Source: Branchiostoma floridae
Lineage: Eukaryota > Chordata > Leptocardii > Amphioxiformes > Branchiostomatidae
Length of the DNA: 60,000 bases
Assembly: GCF_000003815.2 (NCBI RefSeq)
Contig: NC_049980.1
Span: 22,211,249 to 22,271,248, forward strand
Direction: 5' to 3'
The notes beneath the pieces are model-generated. The model saw nothing but the letters and a program-made list of their open reading frames with translations. It made no database searches and was not told the origin of the DNA. Both the position numbers and the translations under genes were made by a program. Positions 10,697 to 23,793 of the stretch are shown piece by piece. Position 1 is the stretch's first letter. Each line of letters starts with the position of its first letter.

Positions 10697-11611
10697 AACC
10701 ACAAAGGCATCACTATATGGCCATTGTACTCATCACCAGTCCTGCGGTACCACAACAATCTGCTAGCTGGTGCTTCAGTACCAAAAATCATGATTTAAAA
10801 AAAAACTTATGATTTAAAACAAAAACATTTTCCTGGATGCAGATCCAGCGCTTTCCGGAAACATCTTTTTTTGATAGACAAAGGCCAACCCACAAAACAA
10901 TTGAAATATATTCATAATGTTTTGGTGGTTTCTGTCAACAAAGTAACAGACAAACCAAGGAGGTTAAAAAAGAACCTCCTTTGACAAACCAACTAATGAA
11001 CAAAATCTCATTGAATTTGGTATTAGGCTTAGTTGAGGTACGTGTAAAGGATTTAAGCTTAAGACATGTCTCTTAACTAATATAAAGCAGTCAAGTTTCT
11101 CACTATGTGCCTCATTAAAACATTTGTCTGCCTTTCAATGTGTAAAGTTTACTATGCATTATTTTTAGTGGGCGGGGCAATATCTGGGCATTGAAAGTAA
11201 AAATATGATGAAAAAAGATCTATACTTCAATGTTTGTTGTGCCTTCTTCCATTGTTGGCAATTGTACATTTTGTCTCAATTCCAAACTCTACCAACTGAA
11301 ATGACAACTCAACATGTTTGATGCTATTGTCTTTAATAGAATACTGTCACCATTCTGAAAAGAGATAAACTCTCACCTAGGTGGTGATAAAATGTTGAAT
11401 GTTTCTTTCCTGTTTTACCAAATTTTAAAGTGCAAAAATATATGCCACTGTGAGCAATGGACTAATGTTTGAGGTAGAGGCTGCAGAAAATGCATTGAAT
11501 GGAGAGGCAGATGGGGCATGTAGTTCATGCAAAATGTAGCACAAATAAGATGAATTTTAAAAGAATTAAAATGAGGCTCACATATGTCAATGATGCATAT
11601 TTGATAATAAA
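10697..11611 (+). other. Probable TTC37 3' UTR with candidate poly(A) signals
   Basis: AT-rich sequence without open frames follows the stop. An ATTAAA at 11114-11119 and a canonical AATAAA at 11606-11611 are the two candidate cleavage signals. The true transcript end cannot be told from sequence alone. Confidence 0.5.
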
Positions 11612-13090
11612 TGCATTCGCAAGTGGGAGTACAAATGTATTGTGTTGAAATCATCACAACCTGTGTTTGATAAGCTAAACAAAGTCACATAGTTAGGCAG
11701 AAAAGTGGGGAGGATGTGCTTGTTTCAGTTCTGCACACTTCATCATGCTTGTGAGTGAATATCATAAGGTAAGATACATACCCTTTCAGTCTTCATAGGA
11801 TAAAAGTGGGATACAATTAAGACAGCATCTCTTTTGTACTGCCACGTGTAGAACAACCATGACAGGTCTTTTTGGTCCTTTGATGAGATGCCTTTAAAAG
11901 TATCAAAAACTGCTATACCACCACTTGTTCTTGTTCACTTTTTGTGGTTTAGATGGCATTCTACTCCTGATTTGAAATCAAAGTCAAAGAACAAGATGTG
12001 AAAGTACTTATATAAAGAATTCACTGTTTGTTATACCATGTTATCAGTGCTCCATGTTCAGGTATTTGTTCTACCTTCCTCACCACGTATATTTCATAAT
12101 GAAGGCAACTTTTTCGCCTGCTGGCATCAGTTTTGGGGTGCCCAGAGGATGCCATCCATGTAATCAACTCAGTATGGCCTTAGTTTAGGCATCAGGGGCA
12201 CATTACTAATCGTCACAAAGGATATCTGTACATGTATGGTAAAATAACAACGACTGACCAATGTGTTTGACTCCATTAGCCTGGTATACAAAGCCATTAT
12301 AGCTGCCGCACCTCTTTTATCCTCTCCACGGAGATGAAAATAGAAACTCGGCAGCTACATTAGGTTTGATTCCAGGCCAGGATTCTATGTTGAGGCATCG
12401 CACTTTTTTTCAACGTGGCGCTTTTGCTAGTAAACTGGTCATCGACTAGAAGTGAACAACAGCTGACATTGGACAACACATTCACAAATGTGACAGACAA
12501 TGTCGGAAACCTATCTTATATATAATACGATGAATGTAACAGAATCCTTTTAACTGTTCCAAACTAGTGCAGAAACTAGTGCAGTTCCAAACAGAACGCG
12601 CCCGAAAAGTGACTAAATGTATTTGTAACAAATGTCCATGCAGGTGAGACGGCCGCGGCGATTAACCCATGTGTCAAGTGACTAGAAAACATGGCATCGT
12701 ACATCTGTCAGGCAAGGGGAAAACTTGACTTACTGCCCACATGATCAAAGAAAAATTGTATAATGTTTTGGATGATTTCAACTCGATTCATTAACGTTAC
12801 AATAGCAATGTTTTTGTGAATCAAAACAAAGTTCTTTCTCTTGCACTCTAACCTGAAATTGAGTAATATTACATTTGATATTCGACATTTTGTCTTATTC
12901 CCCGTATATCCTGAAGACATCAATTTTATTTAAACATGGTAGAATGGTGGTTAACGTTACTTATCAAAGTTAAACTTTACATTGAGGTTGTACCTTACAA
13001 TGAGTTCTTTCACCAGACTCGTTTTAGCGCCTTTACTTCTAATTTCGATATCTTATTTACATAATGATTCGATAAAAAAAGACATAGATA
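11612..13090. other. Intergenic, nothing recognised
   Basis: AT-rich unique-looking sequence with no exon-like frame, no repeat copies found elsewhere in the window and no RNA gene seen. Confidence 0.6.
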
Positions 13091-13139
13091 AATCCATATG
13101 CCTACAAAGTCTCACCATCAGAGCGACATGACTGATTGT

Positions 13140-13500
13140 TCTAGTCGAGAAGGACAAACGACTTGACCTGACGAAGTCGCTGGTGTACAGAACGTTGCTA
13201 GGTAACCACGAGCACGGCCCAGACCCGAGGTCTGCATGTGTGCCTTCTCCCGGCCGGGCCGTACAGAGGGGCGATCCTACAACATCAATTACATATCGAT
13301 TATCATCCATCACGAATCGATTGACCCATCCGCTGGCCTTTCTACCTCCATTCCTCAGCCCGGGTTCTGACAGGACAGAGCGGGGCTCACCGCCCGCGCG
13401 CGCGCTCGCAGACGACAGCTTGCTCCCGCGGGATCTCCCTGGAGCCAAGTGCATTTTGGCGGGATTGACCCCGCGCGCCTCGGCGTGACACCACATAAAA
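13140..13500. promoter_or_regulatory. CpG-rich patch with X-box and ATCGAT sites
   Basis: A short CpG-dense island (GCCCGCGCGCGCGCTCGC around 13390) in AT-rich surroundings. It holds an RFX X-box at 13194-13206, ATCGAT sites near 13290 and 13315 and another just outside near 13513. Long frames across it on both strands (13053-13496 minus, 13183-13488 plus) show no protein family and fit GC-driven openness. It may be a promoter or enhancer; no transcript is recognised. Confidence 0.4.
13194..13206 (+). promoter_or_regulatory. RFX X-box-like motif
   Basis: GTTGCTAGGTAAC is two inverted RFX half-sites with a one-base spacer. Confidence 0.5.
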
Positions 13501-15836
13501 GTTTTGACAACTAATCGATACGAACGCCAGTAAGAAAATGGCTCGACAGCTGTATGAAAGATTTTTCCATTAGCGTTTGATTTGAGATGATTTTCTCGCA
13601 GAAGATTTCTTTTGAAGTACCATTACCTAATACTAGAGAAGCTTCCGTCTCTATTTGCTTCGCGTCGGCTTCGGTCCTCTCAAACATCCAGTCGTTCGAC
13701 TTCTCACCGTTGGACCGTGATTGGTCGTGCTTTGTTGCTTAGGACAGTTCGGACAGACTTACTTAAGTTAAGTTTTAGTCGTTGGTTCTATGAACCGGAA
13801 GCTTCGAGTTCTAGAAGAAGCTGTACGATTATTATGTTGTCTGATCGTTCACAAGCAGTGTTTAGACTTTTTCTTTCATTTCTGTTTCTCAGTTTTATAG
13901 TTCTCAATCATGTTGTTACCTAGAAGAAGCGAAAAAAATTGAAAATAACATTCGTATTTGTTACCTCCGTGTTACTGAAGTATCCTAGTGAATATTGTGT
14001 GTTTGTGACGGAGATATAGTAACTAGAGAACGCCTGGATGGATACTATTTTATAGTTTGCATGTGGGTAGATCTTTGTAAGACCTTGTTCCTCTTTGTTA
14101 GGTCCTTGGGATTTGCAGTTTCATCCTTTATTATTTGAAAACATTGTAGATCATGTTAACGCGTTTGTTACAGATGTGTTATCATCTTTTGAGATAATTT
14201 TCCAAAAACAACATGCTTCTTCATAGAAGAAGAAACAATGCGACTTCTAATTCCCCGGCCATAAGTCAATGTTTTGTACCCTTTTAATGCTCCTATCGTG
14301 TCTATGCAAAGATGTAACATCAACAGCACCTTCGCCTTGGTGGAACGTTAATTAAGGTTTAATTTCGTCATGGTTTGTACGGAGCATCGTAATGTGCCGA
14401 GCGAATCCCCCAGCCGCGGGACCTTTGCTTTTCTCTGGAATTCGTTTTTACGAGTTTCGCTTTGCGCGGAGCAAAAGGGGCGCCGTTTTGCAAGAGAGTG
14501 TCATAATTACAAGAAATAGGGCGTAACTAGAAGAGTAGCACCCGTCTGACTCTTCATTAACCCCGCCACCCCCAGCAAGTCGATCAAGCCTCGGCTCGGA
14601 TGCAACGCCCGTTCGGAGATGTGTTGTCTGTTCCCGGGAGGATCGTCAACACGCGCCCGGGGACCCGGATCGTGCGGTTTCGCCATCCGGCGGCCAGTGA
14701 TCCTGGTGTGCCCTCTGCCCCCTCCCGTGACCTCTACCCCCCGAAATGAGCCCCAATTTCTCCCTGTTTTATTCTATGTCCCGCTAACGACGCACAGCCG
14801 TGCCGGCGTGACCCCGCCGACCCCGAGGCGCTACAGGAATTCACCCAAGAACAAATGAGTTTCACACCCAACTTAGTTCCTGACAAGAGCTTGATCCTAG
14901 GCTAATGTGCGACGCACTTACCCCCGCGCGAACTCCCCGGTGAAACTTTCCCGTTGCCACGCAACGAAACGTCCTACTTAACGGGGGCTGCCGACGGCAA
15001 TGTCGGTGTACCAGAGAAAAACGAACGTCAGCGTCCTGCCGCGTGGTGCTCGGTGTGCAATTATGTCAGAACAGTACTTTACTAGGTGATAGAGTGGTGG
15101 GTCTGAGGAATCCCGGTCGTCTTCTTGGGGGGCCGAGTCGTGTGGCCGCACGGGTGGGACATAAACAAGGTACTGCATCTCTGTTGCTAAGAATCTATCA
15201 ATGCATCATAACAAGAAACTAACTGGTGTGTTACGCTCAAGGATGTCCAATTCAGATGCAAAATCAAGTCCGACAGTATAAGGCTGCTTCTATCTAGATT
15301 ATAATGACTTACCACCACAGTTCAGAAATATTGGGTTTGAAAATACAAAGTTTGCTCGCAATCAAAAATACGATTTTCAGACATATATTATGGGATATTT
15401 TATAATAGAGCAAGGATACAATTTTCACAATGCAGGGTTCGCTGAAAAAGCAGATTACTGTTCCTTTTTTTAGCCAAGACACAATCCCTATTTGACGCAA
15501 TCCCTATTGACTCACATCTCGCTCAGTTCAAATGTCATGAATTGTCAAGTACCATGACCACCAAGGCCTACGTCAAACATTAATGTGCACATGCAAGGGG
15601 CAACCATAGCCCTGTAGCTGTGCTTGTTCTGAATGCTCGCCTGTTGTGACATCGCCAGACGTTTATGCCATAAGATGTAGAAGGCGATGAACTTTGAAAT
15701 ATGCGTCTGTTCCTTTTTAGCCGAGACGGCATCCCTTTCAACTTTCAAGTTCTTTGGAATCGCCTTCATGAAGGTTCGCGTATGCCAAGCATCCCTAACC
15801 AGACCGGTCTTTAAAGTCGAGATAAGGAAGGGAGAC
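13501..15836. other. Intergenic, partly GC-rich
   Basis: No coding exon recognised. From about 14400 to 15170 the sequence is clearly richer in GC and CpG and has an X-box-like inverted repeat at 14953. Frames there (for example 14619-14858) are rich in Pro and Arg and look compositional. Between 15450 and 15840 a pair of diverged segments shares CTGTTCC...TTTTAGCC and AGAC.GCATCCCT-type stretches, which suggests an old local duplication. Confidence 0.5.
14953..14965 (+). promoter_or_regulatory. X-box-like inverted repeat
   Basis: GTTGCCACGCAAC: one full RFX half-site and one near-complete inverted half-site, in GC-rich DNA. Confidence 0.35.
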
Positions 15837-15852
15837 TGTCCTTGGTGCTGAA
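15837..15852 (-). promoter_or_regulatory. RE1/NRSE-like motif 3
   Basis: Minus strand TTCAGCACCAAGGACAG (through 15836), intergenic between TTC37 and Otp. The flanks differ from the other copies. Confidence 0.6.
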
Positions 15853-16133
15853 TGATTGCCTGTTGCGCAGTACACCTGCCATGACTGAAGTTTATGTTTT
15901 GAGGAAAATACTTCACCTGTCATGGGCCTTGGAGTCAGTTGAATATTAAGTTGAAGCAATTTTTGGCTAGTTCGAGGATGGCGTGAATCGTCCATATTCA
16001 TTAAGTGTACTGTTCTATTTGCCTTCAATTGTGATGTCTCAGAGAGGTCAAGCTGAATGCTATGCGCTTTACCCACCTGGAAAGCTTGTGAATTCTAACA
16101 AAATGAATTTTAGCATGAAAGTTCATCTGTGTT

Positions 16134-16285
16134 GGTAGAATTCATTATAAAAAAATTGCTAAACTTTACTTCCAACACTGTAATAAGTATAGGGACTTAC
16201 CCCTCTAAACAACAAGGTCGACGGAGATTGACCGAAAATTTAGAGGGGTAAGTCCCTATAGCAATTTTTCTAAAATGAATTTTGT
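16134..16285. mobile_element. Palindromic hairpin element (MITE-like)
   Basis: The arms 16188-16209 and 16239-16260 are a perfect 22-bp inverted repeat (TATAGGGACTTACCCCTCTA...) around a 29-base loop that itself contains GGTC...GACC. An imperfect outer inverted repeat continues: GAATTCATTATAAAAAAATT at 16135 against the reverse of 16260-16283, offset by about 27 bases on the left. No coding capacity. It fits a MITE or a long hairpin RNA source. Confidence 0.7.
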
Positions 16286-16289
16286 ATGT

Positions 16290-18600
16290 TACTCAAGCAT
16301 ATGACTTTAACATGTTTCGTTTATATCCTCATCCACGCCGTTCTTCTCTCGCCCTTCACCTTCCTGAGTTACGTCCACTGTCCACACCACTGACGTACTT
16401 GAATCGGATGTCCTTCCAAATGGCCATGGTCTCAGTGAGCGAGAACGATGTCTTTGTATTTTTTCCCTTTTGTAAGTTTATCAGACAGTTTTTGTTCTGG
16501 GAAATGGCGCTCAAATAGATTTTCGTACAACACACTCTGTCCGGGGATCCATTAGCACAGGGAATTAAGATGAGATAATTCCACGTTGTGTTAGGGATAT
16601 CATCAACATAATAGGATTTAATCTGAGGATATTTCAGTAGCGCATGATGTGGGGAAGGGTAGACATTACTTTGAGATAACTTTTCTGTACTTTTCCTGGA
16701 AATATCGCGATGTTACTGAGATCAGAAGCAGTACTAGCTAGTTGCACTGTTAAGTACTAGCTAGTTATTGCTAAGTTAGTAAGTATCTTCCTCCTAGGTA
16801 CAGCCGTGCTTATCATCGCCAGCATCGGACCCTTCCTGGCCAAGCTTTCAGCCACAGATGTCTTAAAACCCCTCCGACTCATTACCCAGCTCCGGTGCCC
16901 ATCTCCCTAATGGCCGCGGAATCCACTTACGACCAAAGCCGTCTCAAGGGCGGCCATTTTGTCGCTCTCTGTCGTCGTAAAAGGCCCCGCCACAAATTGG
17001 CCGCAATGGCCATCCCCAATCCGGGCCATTTGTGGGATCAGGGGACGTACTTTTAGTGCCACTTGCGGCATATGTTGTCCATCGAAGCGGGAATCGCGAG
17101 TTCAGACAAAGACACTGTGGAGTTTCATTTTACTTTTTCATAGGGCAACTGTTTTCTAAGACGTAGAAGCACTGTTTTCTAACCTGTTGAATTGAAAGGT
17201 TGTCAGGGGAAGGTTTCCTGTCTTGTCGCGGGCCATGTTTTAAGCCCCGATGTTTCCAATTTGGCGCAACCCCGTGAAAACGATGCGGTAAAGTTTACTG
17301 GTGTATAATTTATGAGCATGGTAAAATTTTGTGGGTACTTCGCCCCCGAGAGTTATTACGTTTCCTCTCATAATAGAAAACCCTACTTATCTGATCATAT
17401 AACGGGGACTAAGTATTGATTCGCGAGGGAAATTGAAACGCGAATGACAAGGGCATGAATTATCCTGTTTCCACACAGGTGGCTGGTAGTTTTTGTACCA
17501 ATAAGAGCTCTGTTCAATTTCGGGGTACTTAAGAGTGTTTAATTTAGAAAAAATGCCTGTAAGAGAACATTAACATCTTTTTGTCCTTTCAAAGTTGCTG
17601 AAACGGTATGTTCGTCGCCCTGTAGTGGTAGATAACGAGATGAAGTTTGTGGAAAAGCAGTTGACACACATCGATCCGACATAAACTCATACCTAGGGGA
17701 CAAACCTAATCATTCTAGTATGATACCGTTTTCAGTGGGGCGTTTCTCATAAATACACTGTGTGCTAGTGTGCTTAAAATGCTGGAGATTTTAGCCTTTA
17801 GAAATAATTTAACATGAAAAAAAAAACAAAGAACAATTTTTTTTAACAAAGTCCGAAAAAAAAACTTATAAAGTATCAGTGATTAAAGATTTTTCAGGCA
17901 AATAATATCTATATCAATATCGTTCCATCCTCTGATGTGTATGTTTGGATGTTTAACAGTTTCTAAGGTATACACCACCAGTCTGTCACCTCATATCTTT
18001 TTCCTTCATCTCCCTCTCGGAGCAGAGATATCCTCCCTTAACTTCTAAACGGTCTTAATCTCCCCCAGATTGGTCCAAATGGTCCCGGAGCCACCGCGCG
18101 GCATGTCCTGATGGGATTACCGGGGAGGACGGGGAGTGCTGGGACGAGGGCCGGGACCGGAAATCCGCAGGCCCTGCTGATTAGTTGATCTTTTCTAACG
18201 ACATTCCATAAGTCCCTAAGACGAAAAGAACACTAATATCTAATCATTTGCCCTGCATGGAAAATTCCTGTTCGTTTTTCTCCATTCTTCATTCACCATA
18301 TTTCTGCTGTTGTGGTGACCATCGTAGAGATGGCCGGCTGTATTTGGGTAGAAGAAACTAAAGAAGTCTGTAGATAGCTAATATCATTACAACAGGACAA
18401 GTGGGATAGGCTGCTCTCTTCTTCTTTGAGTGATTAACAGACATAGTAGATGGAGGAGGCCGGAGGAGAAACATTCAGTATCGCCCTTTACTGTGTGCTT
18501 CTTTCTTCACGCATTACATTGCTGCTGCCCTGTTGATTGTTCTTAAAAATGTTTGTTTGTAGTTAGAACTAGAGTTCATCCAACACATCCCTTCGCCAAA
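16290..18600. other. Intergenic, nothing coding recognised
   Basis: Mixed composition. AGTACTAGCTAGTT occurs twice, 23 bp apart (16730, 16753). There are A-rich tracts near 17815-17870 and a GC-rich patch at 18060-18180. No gene, RNA or long repeat is seen. Confidence 0.5.
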
Positions 18601-19830
18601 TAATCATGCCTTTATTAATACTTTAAGGTCTTTTTCATGTATTACTAAATAGTACCTACCCCAATAGCAAATGACTGCATGAACTTGTGTTCCTCACAAA
18701 CCCACAAATGCTACCAAAGATAACTTTCTTGGCCAACTGGTGACAATGGAATTATGTACACTGTTGTGATACTTTCTAGCGCAACTTTCATAATCATAGT
18801 GCTTTATTAAAATCCTGTAGTCTCTACCAGACGCCAGCCTGGCCGAATAGTATTGATGATAGGGGGCATTGGACTGTGACCAAAGATGACCTCAGTGGTA
18901 GCATCCCTGGTCAATCAGAATGTCATGCTTGTCAAGAGGATTTTCACAGTGTTAGGGCGTCCAGGTCACAAGGCTTCTCAGGCAAAACATCTGGCAAACA
19001 GCTGTGTCCTTAAATATAGGTCAAAATGAGATGCATCTGTATATAGAAAACACTGTTTATTTCTGTTAATTGCATAACTTTCCCTAAGTAATTATATCAA
19101 ATAGATGTTGATAATCAACCAAAGTACCTAGCTACCAAAAACAAAAAATATCCATCAATCTCCTCTGCAGTTATCCTTCTTAAAAGCTACAAACTATAAG
19201 ACCCACTGCAGTTCCAAACAAGCTGCTAGGGGGCCCAAAATTAGACCATTGACTCCTAGTACCAACAGCTATCCACCATTAAAAAATCATGAACCTGGCA
19301 CTTCTGGAAAATTTAGGCGCAAAATTTGATGCTCACTTGCAGTACCTAAACAAGTCGCCAGGAGGCCCATTATCGAACTTGACCTTCCTTTCTGTGTCCC
19401 CTACCTATCAACTAAATATCATTAGCATCCATCAAGAACATCTCGAGTTATCTTGCATACAGACAAACGCACTTACATACAAAGCCAGCTACAGCACCAT
19501 AGGTAAAAGGTAGCTAAACCATTCTTGCACATGACAATCCTTTCCACAACCGCTAAACACCTGCCAAATATCGTGGAAATCGCCCAGCTACATTTTGACT
19601 TATGCTTCCCGAAAAAACACCCAAAAAAATACCAAGCTCGCTAATGTACCGTAGGAAAACACCAGGTAACCCATTTTCGAACTAGGCATGCCTTTCAACA
19701 ACCGCTACACACCTGCAAAAAATAAAAAAGTTCCATCCACAATTTCTCGAGTTATATCCTGTTGACCTACATACAGACCCAAGTCAGGCAAAAACATGAT
19801 CTTCTTGGCGAAGCTAATAAACGGTACTAA
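18600..19830. repeat. Degenerate dispersed-repeat field
   Basis: Loosely repeated units share phrases such as CTCGAGTTAT, CATACAGAC, CAAAATT.GA and TTCTTGGC.AA with gaps of a few hundred bases (about 18700, 19140, 19340, 19640). This looks like several decayed copies of one repeat family without a clear frame. Boundaries are guesses. Confidence 0.45.
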
Positions 19831-21970
19831 AGAAATTTTTAAAATTAGATGAAATTATCTATACAGACTGAGTTCACTCTCTAATCTATATCTAACTCAA
19901 AAGCTGATTTCAAGATAGACAATCCTTTAAGTTGTTGCCATGGCTGTCCCGTCTCTGCACCCGCGCCACGACAGGGACTTTACAGTGTCTAAAACTTAGG
20001 AAAAGTTTTTGGCGACTTCAAAACTTCAAAGACTCCCGATGACTTATGGACACTTGATTTCGGAGCTTGCTTCCTTTCGGCGCTAATTTTTCGGACATCT
20101 CACTCCCTGGGATTATATCGCTTTACCACAAATTATGCGTTATTTTGGTGACGTGCGATTCGTTTTGTTAGCAATTGCTCGTCTTCCAACCGAGAATTGT
20201 CCGCTGTTTTGCCAGGATTTCCCGATGTTGTGAGTGATTATGGCGGTGTCTTGTCGTGCAGACTACGTCTCTGAGCCGGTAATCGTCACTTCACAGCCGC
20301 TAATGAGGCAGAATTAAAACATCTCGGAGGAACGTCGTGGCGGGATGTTTTCTGGTCGCACAATTACCGTCCAGAAACGGCGGGAAGGAAATATAATTGG
20401 TTATTAATCCTCGTATATGAAAACTTTTCGTCATCTTTGAAAGGTAAAGAAGTTTTTTTTTCATTCCTGCTGGTCATAATAAACTAACTAGAAAGGCCGA
20501 CATTTGCTTAAGAGCAAATACAGCATATTTCAGCCATACCCCTTCCCACGCAACATTGGACTGTTCCAAATCACCCCTGCGCAAAAATGGAACATCCTCT
20601 TAACAGTACATTATCCCCCAAAGTGGACTGGTATTGTGAATTGATTCCAGGTAAAAACAGAGCTTGCTTCTATTTTTCAGAAAATGACAATAATCACACT
20701 TTCCATTCAGAAAATTTTCATCATGACTGAAAATTGTTGAATGACTTCATGTAATGTCATTAACAATTTTCCGTACGATAACTAGGTGTAAGTTTAAAAA
20801 AAGTATAAGCTCCTTGTGATGTGGGTACATTCATTATTGCAGTGAAATTTTTTTTATTCAAGTAGGGCATACGATTTAATAATTATCAAGCAGGTGCAGG
20901 TACTGTAGGAGCGTTTGTTTTCTTCAAGCTGTAAAACTGTTAAACTGTTTTACTTTGTATGCAATCAGCCATCGAGCCTATTATTATTTTAGTTTAACAA
21001 CTTCCTGCCAGACCCGGAAGATACGATTGAACCTTGTTCGAGGATTTATTTTCGTCTGTCTGGTCAGTCTGTTCATACCCTCGAGGCTGGCGCTGAGAGT
21101 GTTTTATTGGGCTGAAACTCTGGCAGTTTAAAGTTACTTGCAATTTAAATGTTCAAACTTTATGTCAAACAACAACAGCACTAGGAAATGTGGCCACTAT
21201 AGACAGGTGGTCACTATTATATATAATAGAGAAAATGCTGATCTATTGACTAGGAGCCATACGTTACACATGATCATTAATCATATAAACATTGCACAGG
21301 TAAGCCAATTGTTTAGATGTACAATTAAGTTCAAATAATTCTGAAGAGAAATATTGATGAGAAAATAATCATTCTCGCCACTAACTTATAATTACGTATC
21401 AAAACTAAACGCAGATTTTCTAACTAACGCACCTTTCGCCGACTTCATCAAAGGACCGCCGGCTATCAATCAAACACGGCTGTTGATTAGACTTAGAGTT
21501 TCAAACAGCCATGTGCTGTGTGCCAGTTGACAGCGAACTTCATGCGACCTTCTTTCCTACAGCGGTGCTTCTACAAAATATTTAGACTATAACACTGAGT
21601 CCCACATGTTTTATAGAATAGAATTTGACGCAGAACAGCGTTTTTTGCTGGGTATTTTTCTTGAAACATGTTCGTGGGAATATCAGCGAGGCGACGACGT
21701 AGGGATATCAGACCGTCAACAAAAGTCGCACGGCGGCTAACGGCGCATCGAAGATACTAGCGCTATAAATAAGCGCTTCAACTAAGGATGGCAACCCGTA
21801 CAATATTTTTGTATACTGTTGAGCTAAGTAAAGTTTGTGTTTATGAGGTTTTAGTTGTCTTTGAAGCTTTGACCCGAAATCCTGAAGAGAAGTTAAGTGA
21901 CTGCTGCGATTATCATAGATATGCCCCTACACATTTGTAAGAACTGATACAATATAAAGCCTTCTGAATA
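19831..21970. other. Intergenic, nothing coding recognised
   Basis: A single partial X-box (GTTGCCATGGCTGT near 19934) and a GC/CpG-rich patch around 20030-20400 are the only points of note. The rest is AT-rich. Confidence 0.5.
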
Positions 21971-21974
21971 CTGT

Positions 21975-23035
21975 AAAATGCGAGAGCCTTAGGCGGGCTT
22001 CGCTCCCCCTGGCGGGAACACTGCTATATACGGGATCATGAGGCCCCGCTTATGAATATTAATTAGCCTTTGGCCTCCTCTTCGCTGATTGGCTAGGTCT
22101 TTGATTCAATCAACTCTCCGGCTGACGCGCACAGGTGTGGCTCTGTGCGGGGTCACGGAAGGTCACGTCAGGAGGCCAAAAGAAAACAAATTTCCCCTCA
22201 GAAAAGTGCCAAAATTAATCATTTTAAAGTTGTTTATGTCAAAAATTTGACTTGAATCTTGTTACCAAGTATCTAATGCCTATCTAAACCAAATTTCAGG
22301 TCATTTAATTGTAATACCAGGGTACAGGAGCCAAAAGTGTCCTTTTTTGGTCAAAAATTGGCCAAAAATCGCAAAAAATAAGCCTTTTGTTGCACTGTAC
22401 ACCAAAAGTGTTATTGAATTTATATGAAGGTATTATCAAGGCACATCTGTGTCAAATTTCAGCTCATTCGGTTGCAATACCAAGGTACAGGAGCCAAAAG
22501 TGTCCTTTTTTGGTCAAAAAATTGGTAAAAAAATCGCAAAAATAAGCATTTTGTTGTACTGTACACCAAAAGTGTTATTGAATTTATATGGGGGCATTAT
22601 CAAGGCACATCTCTGTCAAATTTCAGCTCATTTGGTTGTAATACCAGGGTACAGGGGCCAAAAGTGTCCTTTTTTGGTCAAAAATTGGTCAAAAAATCGC
22701 AAAAATAAGCATTTTGTTGTACTGTACACCAAAAGTGTTATCGAATTTATATGGGGGCATTATCAAGGCACATCTCTGTCAAATTTCAGCTCATTTGGTT
22801 GTAATACCAGGGTACAGGGGCCAAAATATACAGTTTTGGTCTAAAATTGACCAAAAAAATCTCAATAAAATCATTTTAGAGGCAGATATGAAAAAAACTG
22901 AGAAAAAAGCATCAAGGTATTGGCCCATTCTACCCCTGTGCCAAATTTCAGGTCATTCGGTCCAGGAACGGCGGAGATGAATCACTTTGAAGATTTGACA
23001 GGAGAAAGAAGAAAGAAAGAAAGAAAGAAACATTA
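21975..23035. mobile_element. Non-autonomous repeat element with internal 163-bp tandem array
   Basis: The element has a GC-rich head (GAGAGCCTTAGGCGGGCTTC), a tandem array in the middle and a purine tail of (GAAA)n at about 23003-23030. The phrase GGTACAGG.GCCAAAA starts at 22321, 22484, 22648 and 22811, a period of 163-164 bp. 163 is not a multiple of three, so the open frame at 22449-22844 is not a protein repeat. No transposase is present, and the class is not determined. Confidence 0.7.
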
Positions 23036-23079
23036 CGAATACAATATATTTCACCATACTATGTATGGCTGAATATTTT

Positions 23080-23210
23080 GAGTACTAGTAGCATTTCTCA
23101 CGAGTACTAGTAGCATTTCTCACCTTATTACATCGCAAATGCACAAGTGTGCACCAGACTATCGTGGTGCGTGTTTACTGCAGGTTTCGTCAATACTATG
23201 TATGGCTGAA
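23080..23210 (+). repeat. Exact 93-bp direct repeat, copy 1
   Basis: Positions 23102-23194 are identical to 23701-23793. In this copy the first 22 bases (GAGTACTAGTAGCATTTCTC AC) are also tandemly doubled at 23080-23101. ATACTATGTATGGCTGAA frames the unit at 23056 and 23193, as if a segment had been inserted and duplicated. Confidence 0.85.
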
Positions 23211-23694
23211 ATATAACTAACGTATATCCTTCTTGAAAGTCAAGGCAATGATTATTGAAAGAGAAGCTTCTAACAATAGTATACCAAAGAGGGACCGTGA
23301 AAAGTTGAAAAGGATGAATACGTAGATGTAACAGGTATTATCAGATAGAATATGGAAACGAACAGCTATCAAACGGTTGAAATGAATCTACCGAAACACA
23401 ATTGGACCCTATGAATGATTATAATTTTAGAAATACACAGAACAAGAAATACAAAATATAGAATTGCTGCTGCAGTAGCAAGCCATTTTGTTTTCCATAC
23501 TCAAACTAGTCGTTTGTTTTACCTTTGTTTTTACTTATCCAGGAATTAAATATCACATGGATTCATTCACAGCTTCTAGAGTAATGCTGTTTATAAACAA
23601 GCACAATAACGGCACCAAGACATAACCCTTTGGCAACGGTGGGGGTAATAAGAACGTTGTTTAAGATAGAGAATTCACAGGTTGACATTGGACA

Positions 23695-23793
23695 TATTTT
23701 GAGTACTAGTAGCATTTCTCACCTTATTACATCGCAAATGCACAAGTGTGCACCAGACTATCGTGGTGCGTGTTTACTGCAGGTTTCGTCAAT
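23695..23793 (+). repeat. Exact 93-bp direct repeat, copy 2
   Basis: Identical to 23102-23194 and preceded by the same TATTTT. The two copies are 599 bp apart. Perfect identity implies a recent duplication. Confidence 0.85.

Noticed and set aside
13053-13496. 147-codon minus-strand frame in a CpG island
   Set aside because: No recognisable domain, no convincing splice or UTR context, and both strands are open together, as expected from CpG-rich DNA.
22449-22980. Frames of 131 and 88 codons with repeated peptide phrases
   Set aside because: They arise from a 163-bp tandem repeat whose length is not a multiple of three.
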